A DNA stretch of 64,000 nt from Dioscorea cayenensis subsp. rotundata (taxonomy: Eukaryota; Streptophyta; Magnoliopsida; Dioscoreales; Dioscoreaceae). This document shows, in pieces, positions 44,924 through 56,139 of the stretch (the stretch's first letter is position 1; every line of letters begins with the position of its first letter). The stretch covers positions 4,737,766 to 4,801,765 of the forward strand of contig NC_052482.1 of the NCBI RefSeq assembly GCF_009730915.1, in the 5' to 3' direction. Both the position numbers and the translations under genes were made by a program. The notes beneath the pieces were generated by a model. It searched no databases, had not been told where the DNA came from, and was given only the letters and a program-made list of their open reading frames with translations.

Positions 44924-46321
44924 TGACAAGATCCCCTTGCTTATATCCCGCAAGTGCACGGGTTTGTCGAAGTAATAATCACGGGTGAACGGGGTCGAAT
45001 CCACAGGGAGTAGGGAGTAAAGACAATTAATTCGATTCTTAGTTATGTGGAGTATCAACAATGATAAGTGTGGTAATGATTCAATTCTCAGAAATTAAAA
45101 GCAACAAGTAAGAGAGCAAAAGTAAGGAGGAGGCAAGGCAATCGATAAAGATGGGGTACTCGGATGATGCTTCACCTAGGTTAATCGTTTCAAGTGCAAG
45201 AACCCTCTATTATGCTTCCTAATCAATGCAATGGTGAGTCATGGAAATCCTTACATACATAGTCCCAAATCTAAGGTTAACTATGCCTAATTCTATACAT
45301 GTCCCGGAGGAGAAATCGAACAATCTCAACACCTCGCACTCGCATAGAGTTGCAATGAGGTCTAGGGATTCCAAGTGATAAATCTCTTCCTAAATATAGG
45401 CCTAACCCTTTGGTCCAGGCGGAAGGTCCCTAGCCACAATTAAGCCCTAGATACTAAGATCACCTCAACGCTTCACTCCATTGCACGCGCAACTAGGCCC
45501 CAGCGGAGGTTCATACCTTAGACCATTCACTCTATTATGGCCACAAAGAACTCGAGGAACGGAGGTAGAATCTATCACGTTGGAGGGGAAAGGGGACGCT
45601 CCTGTACCTCTCAACTCACCCTCTCAACCCTCTCCAACCTAGCTTTGTGTAACACTCGTGGTGTGTCACTCACTCACAAGGTTACCAACAAGAACTTTCA
45701 ACCCTAGTATCACTCTAGGGGAAATGTTAATACAATCAAGCATTCAAGGTTGGAACTCACAATAAACATCAATTTATTTAAAGCATAATAAAGAAGTTCA
45801 ATGAAACGAAAACATCCTAGGGTTCGCAATCACCCAAGTACCCGCTAGGGGTTTAGCTCTCCATGGAGCCAAATACAATCAAAGAAATCGAATGTAAAAG
45901 CAATGAATCCATAAAGAAACCCCCTCGATGGTCGTGTCGATGGTCTTGTGGAAAGTCCTCTACTCGTCATCCAAGGATTCCTTCGTCCGGTATAGGATAC
46001 GCCTCGATCGAAGCTCCCCTACCAACCTTCTTCCTAATTGAATCATGATGTTGGAGCCATAAAACCTCTCCAAAACCTTGGCCAATACCCCTCGAAACCC
46101 TAGCCGAACCCTCTCGCAAGTTGGGGAAAAGATGGAGAAAAGAATACCAAAATCGGGGCTGAATCGGCTTTAAATAAGGCTGGAATCGGGCAACTCCACG
46201 GTCGTGGACGATACACGCGCCCGTGCGGAATTTCCCACAGGCGTGGATAATTTCCACATGCCCGTGTGGATTCTCTATTTCTCTGGTTTCTCGGCCGGCT
46301 GTGAACATTGCTGCTACAGTA
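44924..46321 (-). repeat. Element E 3' LTR, U3 start deleted
   Basis: Begins TGACAAG at 44924 and keeps the palindromes (about 46197-46272) and TATA-like box. Near 46321 it jumps to 3' internal sequence (GCTCTGGCTAAAAACTTG). About 450 bases of LTR, the terminal polypurine tract and some 170 internal bases are missing. Confidence 0.8.
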
Positions 46322-47449
46322 AATGTGTGCTCTGGCTAAAAACTTGAATAAAAAAGGACAACAAACCCGAATTTCGTGTAAGTGTGTGAACTCACTCAAA
46401 ACAACCCAAGTTATACTCCTCAAAGTTCTAAATACAAGGGACTTATTTATCTACAAAAGTGATAAAAATTTTAAAAGATGGTAGTAGCTTCACACATCCT
46501 CTAAGGTAGCCCTTTCCAAAGCGTCCGCTAAGGTGGCTTTCACACTTTCAAGGTGGTAGCTCTTTCTACCCGAGTTGTAGCTTTCACTCATCCTATGAGA
46601 TAGCTCTTTCTCTCATTAGGGCATAACTAGTATCCGACTTGTGAGAGTAGCTTCATACGTCATAGGTGGTAGCTCTTTCCACCCAACAAATACAAATAAA
46701 CAATAAAACTATTTTGTTCCTTCTTTTCATCATTTTTTTTTTAATTTAGCAAAAGAAGTAAACCTAACTAGTCCCTTTAACATCAAACATGAGTTTCCAA
46801 TAGAGTTCAAAGAGTGAGTAGTGCACTAAGTGTAAATCGGGCAAAAATTCCTAAAATTTCAAGCAAGAACTAGAGCATGAAAACATTCAATGTTAATAAT
46901 TCTCCTAGGCTTAAGAATACAAACATTGCAACTAAGGTGAACCGCCATTGGCTATGTGAGCATATATCAATCAAGAACAATAGAAAAGATGTGCGCATTA
47001 TGAAACTCCCCCCACACTTAAGTTGTACATTGTCCTCAATGTACACATGCAAGCTCACTCAAAAATATATCATTCAAAAATAGATGTGGGAGAAGCAATC
47101 AAAACAATACTCCCCTGACTCCTAGTGGTGCGTTTGACGAAGCTAATTCATTGGGAGTAGTGTTCCAGCGGGTTGTGAAGCTTGCACGGCCAAGTGCCGA
47201 AACACCTTGACCGTGCCCATGACTAAGTCTCAATTTCCAGGAAGACAAGACCATCTGCACGCATACACGAGGGGGTTCAGTGAAGCTCAAGAAAAACAAA
47301 AATAACTCGATTGTATAAAAGATGAAGCAATGAATACAACTCAATAAATGCAACATAACATAAACTCAGAAGGAAAAATCCTTTCTGAGTGAACAAGTCT
47401 ACAAACAAGAAAATAAGATAAAGTAAAATGCATGAAAGTAAAAGAAAGG
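46322..47449 (-). other. 3' internal region of E
   Basis: Matches 4540-5673: the GGTAGCTCTTTC repeat block (about 46490-46690), the internal polypurine-like tract (47003-47018) and the GAGCTTCACTGAACCCCCTC signature (about 47270-47289). No gene. Confidence 0.7.
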
Positions 47450-48784
47450 TCAAGTGTCGGAGTCGCTCTCGGGCTCCGCTGCTGTTGCCGCTGAAGTGGA
47501 AGCATATAGTGGGTCCTCCAGTGCTGGGGTGGAGGATGGAGGTGCTGGAGGAACTGATGGGGCCTGAAGGGTCCTCGGCTGCAAGACAAATGATGCGGCA
47601 ATGTCTCGCTCTAGGATCTGCTGTAATATGTCAAAATGTGCCATTAACTCTGTATACTGAGTGGCCTGCGTAGCCCGAATCTTGGCAATCTCTGCTCGAG
47701 CTTCAGCCACCTCTGTTCGTATCACTCCTAAGGCGCTCTCGAGCCTTTGAAAACGATCATGGGCTCGAGATAGTGGAACTATACGTACGGGGGGTGGTTC
47801 CTCTGCCACTGGAGGTGTCTCGGTCTCCATCGGTGTTGGTTGTGGCTCGGGAGCGGACTGAGATGCCCCAGCTTCATCTTCGAATGGTATGTTCAGCACA
47901 TAGACACCATTTGAATATTTTCGGATCAACCCCATGAGCCTCATGGTCTCTAACCCAAGTGGTGCTGGTATTATCGCTTTCTCGGTTTCGCTAATTTTGT
48001 CTCGCAAACACATCCCCACAATGAGTCTGGTAATATATGGACCCAAGAAGATAACATCCAATCGAGGATATTGTCCTTGATGTTTCAAATACTCTGCTAA
48101 AATGTGTCCCAGATGGACCGGTTCATTCCGAACCATGGAGTACAAGTACAGAAACTCTTACTTTTTGATGACTCCCGTACTATCACCACGCCCATTCACT
48201 GACCTGCTTATGATGGCGTGAAGATATCTGTAACTGGGTCGAGATAAACATGAGGCCTTAGACACTCCTGGTTCATAACGCCCCTTTCCACATAATAATG
48301 AATACGCCTTAATGGGAGATAAACACGTCATGTCAATTGGGAGATTCTCATACTCCTCAGTTTCAATATATTTGTCATCATATAGACCAAGTCTAGTGGA
48401 AAACTGTGTGACACTCATACTATGATGCTGCCCAAAAGCTCTAAACTGAATCGCGTCGACACTATCAAAATGTGCATAAGAGCGGTCGAACTCAAACGAA
48501 GCAAGTACCTCCAAAGTAAGTGTGCGGATAGCAGGGTCACGAATGTTCAGTAACTTGTGCCAATTACCGACCAATAATAATTTCTCGACCTCGTCAGCCA
48601 TATCATCCACTAGTTGTACCTTCCTAAGTAACACAACATCTGGGATTCTCATTTGACCAAACTTAAGCTTCTCTAATCGCCCAAACTGAGCTTGATGCGC
48701 AGGGAGTGTGAACTCCATAACTTCCGGTTCAGGGGCAGGCTTTCGAGGCCGCATAGGAACTATTTTCTTCGATTTGGTAGCCAT
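47450..48784 (-). pseudogene. ATHILA-type ORF (E), nearly intact
   Basis: About 443 codons from the ATG at 48784, broken only by one in-frame TAA (48158-48160) where related copies have a codon, probably CAA-to-TAA. Order: basic start (ATKSKKIVPMRPRKP), PEPEVMEFTLPAHQAQFGRL, ADEVEKLLLVGNWHKLL, RDPAIRTLTLEVLASFEFDR, FRAFGQHHSMSVTQFSTRLG, LCGKGRYEPGVSKASCLSRP, LHAIISRSVNGRGDSTGV, HLGHILAEYLKHQGQY, GPYITRLIVGM. The C-terminal third is acidic and proline-rich, with a helical stretch (RFQRLESALGVIRTEVAEAR). There is no signal peptide or membrane segment. Function is unknown; it is in the position of an env-like gene. A TACATGCAG lies 2 bases before the ATG. Confidence 0.85.
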
Positions 48785-49244
48785 ACCTGCATGTATTAGA
48801 AAAGAAAAATCAATCAGTTCCATTCAGACTGCAGAAAAATGAGCACACACGGTCGTGCAGAAATTCCGCACGCCCGTGCGCATCCACGGGGCGTGGAAAC
48901 CGCACGCCCCTTGTAGCCAATATCCATGCCGCCACTCTATTTCACTTCCATATCATCTTAGAAACAAATTATAATCAGTTTAGCAAGAAAACGATGCGTA
49001 TTGACCATTTCAATCGCAGATAATCAGTTAGAGTCCAACGAAATCAAAGAAGAGTGGAAATCAAGGCTTACCGATGAACTGCACTTAAACACTCCTACAA
49101 TCCACACAATGCTCTATCAATCGACTCGAAGACGACAGTAGCAGGGGGCAAGAATGTCAGAAAAATGTTCTTTAGACGGTTTAGGGTTATTTGAGGCGAA
49201 GGGTGTGACTCTTGTATTTGGGAGAGCGGATGGTCCTTTCAATC
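48785..49244 (-). other. ATHILA ORF leader with proximal palindromes (E)
   Basis: Palindromes at about 48845-48915 (CACACGGTCGTG, GCACGCCCGTGCG, CACGGGGCGTGG, CGCACGCCCC) lie 60-130 bases upstream of the ORF. The rest is unremarkable AT-rich sequence. Confidence 0.6.
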
Positions 49245-49745
49245 CTGAAGAACCACACGGGCGTACAGGAGTCGTCCACGCCCGTGCGCCCTCAAATGAT
49301 GGGTTCAAAGGGGCGGACGCATGCCCCTGTGGCCTTACTGGATATCTGAGAGAAATGTATACACGCCCGTGCGGAAATTCCGCACGATCGTGGACATTCA
49401 CATGCCTAACTCACAGGGGTAGCCGCACGCCCCTGTGTTTTCTCGGGATGGACGAAGCAACCTGTAGAGTTTCGCACGGGCGTGCGGAAATTACCCACAC
49501 CCGTGTGTGGTTTACAAGGTCACCCACAGGGGCAAGTCAACGCCCCTTTGTGTTCTCTAGAAAATCTGCCCAACTCTGCAGGAAGGCACACGCCCGTGAG
49601 GAAATTACCCACAGGCGTGCGCCAGTCGCATGGTCGTCCACATGGGCAGCCGCACGCCCCTGTGCCCTCTCTGGATGAGTTCACAGTACACATCCACGGG
49701 CGTGTGGAAATTCCCCACGCCCGTGTGTTTTCTCTGGATGACTTA
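49245..49745 (-). repeat. CACGGGCGTG palindrome array (E)
   Basis: Four type 2 hairpins near 49311, 49421, 49527 and 49641 (spacing about 106-114) alternate with type 1 pairs. The clearest type 1 hairpin is 49695-49725, CACGGGCGTG and CACGCCCGTG separated by 11 bases. The position, between integrase and the ATHILA ORF, is the same as in A1 and D. Open frames across it are artefacts. Confidence 0.8.
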
Positions 49746-50068
49746 GAAAAACCTGCAGGCTCTGCAGAAATATTCTGAACATGTTGACACACTCAGAGCC
49801 TACCCTATTATCCAAACTTTACCAGATAAAAACACAAAATAGAACTCAAATGACCAAACTTCGCCAATTGGCAACAAAACATACAATGAACTCTTTTAAA
49901 CACCCACAATAAAATCACAGCACAAGCACTCAACAATTGAAACACCAACACTTAACAATTTATTCATGCAAACAAACTAAACTAAAAGGTACGAAAACAG
50001 TAAACACTTGGGTTGCCTCCCAAGAAGCGCTTGTTTAACGTCACTAAGCTTGACCTATCTTTCTTACC
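49746..50068 (-). other. Post-integrase region with conserved hairpin (E)
   Basis: CTTGGGAGGCAACCCAAG on the minus strand at 50007-50024, 45 bases after the integrase stop. The remainder matches 43434-43690. Confidence 0.65.
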
Positions 50069-51350
50069 TCATGGGGGTTCATCGAGGAAAAATACTTCTC
50101 TATTATCACTGCAAATTTCTCCGCCATGGTATGGTTTCAGCCTATGTCCATTCACCTTGAATGTGCCCTTCTCTGAATGACTAATCTCAATGGCTCCATA
50201 AGGCGAATCTTCAGTTACGGTATACGGACCATACCATCTTGATTTAAGTTTCCCCGGGAATAAACGTAGACGGAGTTGAATAGTAGCACCTGATCGCCGA
50301 CTTTGAAGTCTTTCGGGATTTTAATATGCTTGTCATGCCACTTCCGAATTCTTTCCTTATATATCCTTGCATTCTCATATGCCTTCATCCTCCATTCATC
50401 TAGCTCATTGAGATGTAATATTCGTTGCTCTCCAGATTTGCACAAGTCGAAATTCATCAATTTAATTGCCCAATACGCTTTGTGCTCTAATTCAACCGGT
50501 AAATGGCAAGATTTTCCATACACTAAATTATACGGAGTGGTCCCTATTGGTTTTTTGTATGCTGTTCTGTGAGCCCAAAGCGTGTCGTCCAACCTTTCAG
50601 ACCAATCTCGTTTACCTTGTTCCACTGTTTTAGTTAAGGTTCTCTTGAGCTCTCTGTTTGTAACCTCTACTTGCCCACTCATTTGTGGATGGTAAGATGT
50701 CACAAGACAATGATGAACCCCATAACGCTTTAACACTTTCGCTAATTGTGTGCTACAAAAATTTGTTCCCCGATCGCTAATGATAATTCTTGGAGTTCTG
50801 AATCGAGCAAATAACTTCTTAAGAAATTTCACCACAGTTCTTGAATCATTAGTTGGAAGAGCCTGGGCTTCCACCCACTTGGAAACATAGTCGACTGCTA
50901 CCAAAATGTATTGATTGCCATTGGACTTTGGAAATGGTCCCATGAAATCAATTCCCCATACATCAAACACCTCGCAAAATTGCATAGGATTTTGAGGCAT
51001 CTCATCCCTTCGTGATAAGTTTCCAGCCCTTTGACAACTATCACATCGTAAAACGAATTGATGAACATCTTGGAATAAAGTCGGCCAGTAGAACGCAGCA
51101 GCTAGAACCTTCTCTGCAGTTTGACTTGACACATAGTGCCCCCCACTTGGCCTGAGTGACAACGCGCAATGATGTTCCACCCTTCCTCCCTAGAAACACA
51201 CCTTCACACCACCTGATCTGCGTAAATACGGAACATGTACGGATCTTCCCAGAAGAAATTCTTTAGATCACTGAAAAATTTCTTCTTCAGTTGAAAGCTT
51301 AAGCCCTGCTTCAATACCTTTCCTGACAGATAATTTGCAAAATCCGCAAA
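50069..51350 (-). pseudogene. Integrase of element E
   Basis: Zinc-binding N-terminus is present in part (CDSCQRAGN with the preceding HY), but one His is changed and a frameshift in a G run lies near 51160. The catalytic core is complete: Asp in [13 protein letters not shown], Asp in IISDRGTNF, and Glu in [12 protein letters not shown], with 35 residues between the last two. The C-terminal part has [10 protein letters not shown] followed by a one-base frameshift (about 50253), after which the right frame runs to FFLDEPP and a stop at 50069. The fold is the usual DD35E integrase that joins element DNA to chromosomes; this copy is inactive. Confidence 0.9.
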
Positions 51351-51840
51351 TCATGGGGTATCTTCTAATTCTGATTCCTGTACCGTGTACAGGTGTTCTT
51401 CGGGGAAGAAATCATTAACTTCCTTCCTTGCCGGTTCTTGCCCCTCACAACCTTCTAATCTCGACAAATGATCGGCAACCACATTCTCTGTCCCCTTTTT
51501 ATCTTTGATTTCCATATCAAATTCTTGCAACAACAATATCCACCGAATCAATATCGGCTTCGCGTCTGCCTTATTCATGAGATAACGGAGTGCAGAATGA
51601 TCTGTGAACATGGTGACATTAGATAGGATGAGATATGGTCTGAATTTATCACAAGCATACACTACTGCTAATAATTCCTTTTCAGTAGTGGTGTAATTCT
51701 CTTATGTACTTGTGAGGGTCTTGCTAGCATAATAGATCGGTTGAAATTGCTTATTTCTTTTCTGCCCTAAAACCGCTCCCACTACATAATCACTAGCATC
51801 ACACATTACTTCGAATGGCTCATCCCACTTCGGTGTTGTC
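51351..51840 (-). pseudogene. RNase H of element E
   Basis: Carries the RNase H acidic motifs: [31 protein letters not shown] and [12 protein letters not shown] stop lies at 51702-51704, between the first and second motif. The domain removes RNA from the RNA-DNA hybrid during reverse transcription. Confidence 0.85.
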
Positions 51841-53082
51841 AGGATTGGTGCTTGCACTAACTTCTCTTTCAATACATTAAATGCATTCAGACAATCGTTC
51901 CCGAAGTCAAAAGGGGTATCCTCCTCCAGAAGTTTGGTCAACGGTTGAGAGATTTTCGAAAAGTCCTTAATAAACCTTCTGTAAAAACCTGCATGACCCA
52001 AGAAACTGCGGATCCCTTTTACATTCGTTGGTGGTGGAAGTTTGTCAATTATCTCAATCTTCGCCTTATCCACCTCCATACCTGCTTGAGAAATCTTATG
52101 TCCAAGGATGATGCATTCTTTCCAAATTGTTTAAGCAAGCATCAAAAGAGTCCCCGAACACTGAAAAATCATCCATGATAACTTCCATAATATCTTCGAG
52201 AAAGTCGTCAAAAATGGCCGTCATGCAACGCTGAAATGTTGCAGGGGCGTTACACAACCCGAAATGCATTCTTCTATAAGCAAAGGTACCATAAGGGCAA
52301 GTAAATGTGGTTTTCTCCTGATCTTCTGTTGCTATCGGAATTTGAAAGTATCTAGACATGCCATCAAGGAAACAGTAGAAATGATGTCCTGCTAATCGCT
52401 CCAACATTTGGTCAATGAATGGCAAAGGAAAGTGATCTTTCTGAGTGACATCATTTAGTCTTCTATAATCAATGCAGACTCGCCAACCAGTCACTGTCCT
52501 CGTGGGGATTAACTCATTCTTTTCATTCTTCACTACTGTTATTCCTCCTTTCTTTCGGACAACTTGGGTCAAACTCACCCACTTGTTGTCGGATATGGGG
52601 TAGATGATTCCTGCATCCAAAAGTTTTATTACCTCCGCCTTAACAACCTCCTTCATATTTGGGTTCAATCTTCGATGAGGTTGGATTACAGATTTACAAT
52701 CATCCTACATTAGGATCTTATGAGTGCAGAATGATGGGTTTATACCCTTAATGTCGGAGATCTTCCATGCGATAGCTGATTTGTGCTTTTTTAACATGCT
52801 AACAAGCTTATCCTTTTGCTCCGCAGATAAGTTCGACGCCACAATTATGGGGAGTTTAGAGTCCTCCATTAGAAATGCATATTCCAAATGTGCTAGAATA
52901 GTTTTAAGCTTAAGTTCTGGTGGTTCGACAATTGATGGCCGCAAGTTACCCTCCTTCAATTTATCAATCTCCTCGAAATCATTCGCCTCATGTTCACAGT
53001 TACTTTCTTCCTTATCCACCTGGAGATCTATTTCTTTACAATCTGTAACTGATATCAACTTGCCCATTCCACAGAATTCCAA
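51702..53082 (-). pseudogene. Reverse transcriptase and pol N-terminus of element E
   Basis: The N-terminal segment (53082-52705) reads PPELKLKTILAHLEYAFL, KHKSAIAWKISDIKGINPSF. A stop (52703) precedes NPNMKEVVKAEVIKLLDAGI and RVCIDYRRLNDVTQKDHFPL. RT motifs: FLDGMSRYFQIPI, TFAYRRMHFGLCNAPATFQR, and the catalytic VIMDDFSVFGDSFD. After LNNLERM the frame is lost: about 27 residues usual in this family are missing (near 52115), then GMEVDKAKIEIIDKLPPPTN and SFLGHAGFYRRFIKDF follow in another frame. The deletion alone makes it non-functional. Confidence 0.9.
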
Positions 53083-53178
53083 ATTTGAAATAGCAACTCC
53101 AACTGAAAAGAGTTCTTGTCTCTGATCTTGATAGGAAGAATCAAACCTAGCAAGGATTCTTTCTATACTCTCATCTAA

Positions 53179-53433
53179 TTAGTCATTCATTGACACTGAC
53201 GTGGATTCCTCAAACTGCTGTATCACACTATCTAACTCACAGCTTTGCCCTTGAATCCTGGCGATGTACTCTTCAACCGACTCTTCTAATGGCTGTTGAG
53301 TTGTACATTGTCCATGATAGGAATAACACGATGTCTCATTCCATGCAACTGTTTGAACTTTCTGCTCTATGTGTTCAACCATTCTCATGATAGTGTCAAA
53401 TGATTCAAACATGTTAATCATTTTCTGCAACAA
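53179..53433 (-). pseudogene. 84-codon ORF in the place of gag (E)
   Basis: Starts LQKMINMFESFDTI right after a pyrimidine run and GTTGCAG, about 110 bases after the PBS. It has EESVEEYIARIQGQ and ends EESTSVSMND at a stop. Its frame leads towards the pol N-terminus. I do not recognise it; it may be a relic of a gag-protease deletion or a distinct short leader protein. No zinc knuckle or protease motif is present. Confidence 0.45.
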
Positions 53434-53541
53434 AAAGAAATAAGGAAAAATTAGAGCAATGATAGAATAAGGAGATATGGAGTAGAATGTGTGGTGAAAT
53501 AGCTAAGAAAACAAAGTGCAAAGTATCTCTAAACGCCTAGG

Positions 53542-53559
53542 TCCCCGGCAACGGCGCCA
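53542..53559 (-). other. Primer binding site, tRNA-Asp (E)
   Basis: TGGCGCCGTTGCCGGGGA on the minus strand, 6 bases after the LTR end at 53566; it equals the complement of the 3' end of plant tRNA-Asp (established for Athila). Confidence 0.9.
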
Positions 53560-53565
53560 AAAACT

Positions 53566-55415
53566 TGACAAGATCCCCTTGCTTATATCCCGCAAGTGCA
53601 CGGGTTTGTCGAAGTAATAATCTCGGGTGAGCGGGGTCGAATCCACAGGGAGTAGGGAGTAAAGACACCTAATTCGATTCTTAGCTATGTGGAGTATCAA
53701 CAATGATAAGTGTGGTAATGATTCAATTCTCAGAAATTAAAAGCAACAAGTAAGAGAGCAAAAGTAAGGAGGAGGCAAGGCAATCGATAAAGATGGAGTA
53801 CTCGGATGATGCTTCACCTAGGTTAATCACTTCAAGTGCAAGAACTCTCTATTATGCTTCCTAATCAATGCAATGGTGGGTCGTGGAAATCCTTACATAC
53901 ATAGTCCCAAATCTAAGGTCAACTATGCCTAACTCTATACATGTCCCGGAGGAGAAATCGAACAATCTCAACACCTCGCACTCGCATAGAGTTGCAATGA
54001 GCTCTAGGGATTCCAAGTGATAAATCTCTTCCTAGATTTAGACCTAACCCTTTGGTCCAGGCGGAAGGTCCCTAGCCACAATTAAGCCCTAGATACTAAG
54101 ATCACCTCAACGCTTCACTCCATTGCATGCGCAACTAGGCCCCAGCGTAGGTTCATCCCTTAGACCATTCACTCTATTATGGCCGCAAAGAACTCAAGGA
54201 ACGGAGGTAGAATCTATCACGTCGGAGGTGAAAGGGGACGCTCCTGTACCTCTCGACTCACCCTCTCAACCCTCTGCAACCTAGCTTTGTCTAACACTCA
54301 TGGTGTGTCACTCACTCACAAGGTTACCAACAAGAACTCTCAATCCTAGCGTCACTCTAGGGGAAATGTTCATACAATCAAGCATTCAAGGTTGGAACTC
54401 ACAATAAACAACAATTTATTGAAAGCATAATAAAGAAGTTCAATGAAACAAATACATCCTAGGGTTCACAATCACCCAAGTACCCACTAAGGGTTTAGCT
54501 CTCCATGGAGCTAAGTACAATCAAAGAAATCGAATGTAAAAGCAATGAATCCATAAAGAAACCCCCTCAATGGTCGTGTCGATGGTCTTGTGGAAAGTCC
54601 TCTACTCGTCGTCCAAGGATTCCTTCGTCCGGTATAGGATACGCCTCGATCGAAGCTCCCCTACCAACCTTCTCCCTAATGGAATCAAGATGTCAGAGCT
54701 ATAGAACCTCTCCAAAACCTTGGCCAATACACCTCGAAACCCTAGCCGAAGCCCTCTCACAAGTTGGGGAAAAGATGGAGAAAAGAATACCAAAATCGGG
54801 GTTGAATAGGCTTTAAATAGGGCTGGAATCGGGCAACTCCACGGGCGTGGACGATACACGCGCCCGTGTGGAATTTTGAACGGGCGTGGATAATTTCGAC
54901 ACGCCCGTGTGGATTCTCTATTTCTCTGGTTTCTCGTCCGGCTGTGAACAGTACTGCTACAGTGCTCTGCTATAGTCTTTGACCTGAATAACTTCCCAAT
55001 TCCATACTTTCATCGGGGTAACGCAAACGGGCACACATTCACATCATGAATCACTTGCTTCTTCAATGATATATATGTTGGTGGAGCTCATGTTCTTATA
55101 TGCATAAGACGGAATGCTCGAGTGTGACTGCCTTTGTGCCCCTCCAAAGATGTACTCACTCGAATGCGAGGAGGTTGGCACACACTCTAGCATCTCACAC
55201 CTGTCCTATGTCTTCGCGTTTGAACCTTAGCAAGATCTACTCCAAAATAGGTGCATTGTGATCCACATTGGCCTATTTCCTTCATACTGGGCCTCACAGC
55301 CCTACCTGCGTAAAAGTAACATAAAAAACACACATATTAATGTAAAAACTTGAGAAAAGTAATGCTCAACATAAGGAATGAACGCTTCGCATTCATATCG
55401 CACAAGCACTTATCA
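53566..55415 (-). repeat. Element E 5' LTR, complete
   Basis: 1850 bases, minus-strand start TGATAAGTGCTTGTGCG at 55415 and end TTGTCA at 53566. Palindromes at about 54835-54915 precede TATTTAAA (54819-54812, minus). It is the best reference for the family-A LTR in this window. Confidence 0.9.
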
Positions 55416-55819
55416 AAACCATACGGCATTTTCTTAATTTTTATGATACTTTATATTTTCTAAACACTACTAATGAGATTGTTGATGAATACATGCAGGA
55501 AATGTTGAATCCGGATCCATACGAAGGCTTGTTCGACCAAGAGAAGGATAATAAAGAAGTAATGATGATTGGTTCGACGGAAGAAGTACTATCTACGTAG
55601 GGGATCTTGAAGAAGATGCTCCGGAAATTGAAGAGGGCAAGGAGACGCCACCGGAAACTCTCCAAGGCTATTGGAGACGTGTGTGAACCGAACAAACTGG
55701 GTGAATCATTGCTTGGCGGTCCCAAGCCCGATAATTCACCCTCTAACCGCAAGAGATTTTGCTCATTAGGTTTCTAAGCCATGGGTAAGAGGGAAACTTT
55801 CATCTATGAGCCCCCGTAA
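55416..55819 (+). pseudogene. D2 protease end and conserved tail
   Basis: Continues the gene at 44923 after element E. Codons give a diverged LYFLNTTNEIVDEYMQEML, NPDPYEGLFDQEKDNKEVMM, a stop, KRARRRHRKLSK and an end GKRETFIYEPP at 55819. It matches D's tail at 43050-43371 along its length, including the basic stretch, so the tail is a true part of the gene and not random read-through. Confidence 0.75.
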
Positions 55820-56139
55820 GGTACGACAAGGTATCTCAATCTAAGTGACGTTAAACAAGCGCTTCTTGGGAGTGTTTACTATTTTCTTAATTTCGTAGTT
55901 TAATGTTGCTTGAATAAATTGTTAAGTGTTGGTGTCTTGATGTCTTATATTTCTACTGTGATTTTATCGTGGGTTTTTAAGTTCATCGTGTGTTTTCATG
56001 TGAATTTGGTGAAGTTTTGGATGTTTGAGTTGTTTCTCATGTTTTTCACTAGTATAAATCGAATATTGGAGTCGGCTATGAGTGTGTAAATATGTTTAGA
56101 AATTTTCTGCAGAGCCTGCAGAATTTTCTAAGGCATCCA
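55820..56139 (+). other. Post-stop region of D2
   Basis: Similar to 43372-43690, but the hairpin is broken: CGCTTCTTGGGAG is followed directly by TGTTTAC, with the GCAACCCAAG part lost (about 55870). Confidence 0.6.

Larger units (their letters stand above)
44924..55415 (-). mobile_element. Element E: Athila-like with RT-RNase H-integrase, no gag
   Basis: 10492 bases flanked by a perfect 5-base duplication AAACC (44919-44923 and 55416-55420). The host protease reads continuously across it. On the minus strand in order: 5' LTR (55415-53566), PBS, an 84-codon ORF, pol N-terminus, RT, RNase H, integrase, post-stop hairpin, palindrome array, ATHILA ORF, 3' region, and a 3' LTR whose U3 start and polypurine tract are deleted. 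Gag and protease are absent. It is the only pol gene in the window. Confidence 0.9.

Noticed and set aside
49245..49745. CRISPR-like regular array.
   Set aside because: The unit is an imperfect 110-base composite of inverted repeats without unique spacers, in a plant genome inside retroelements.
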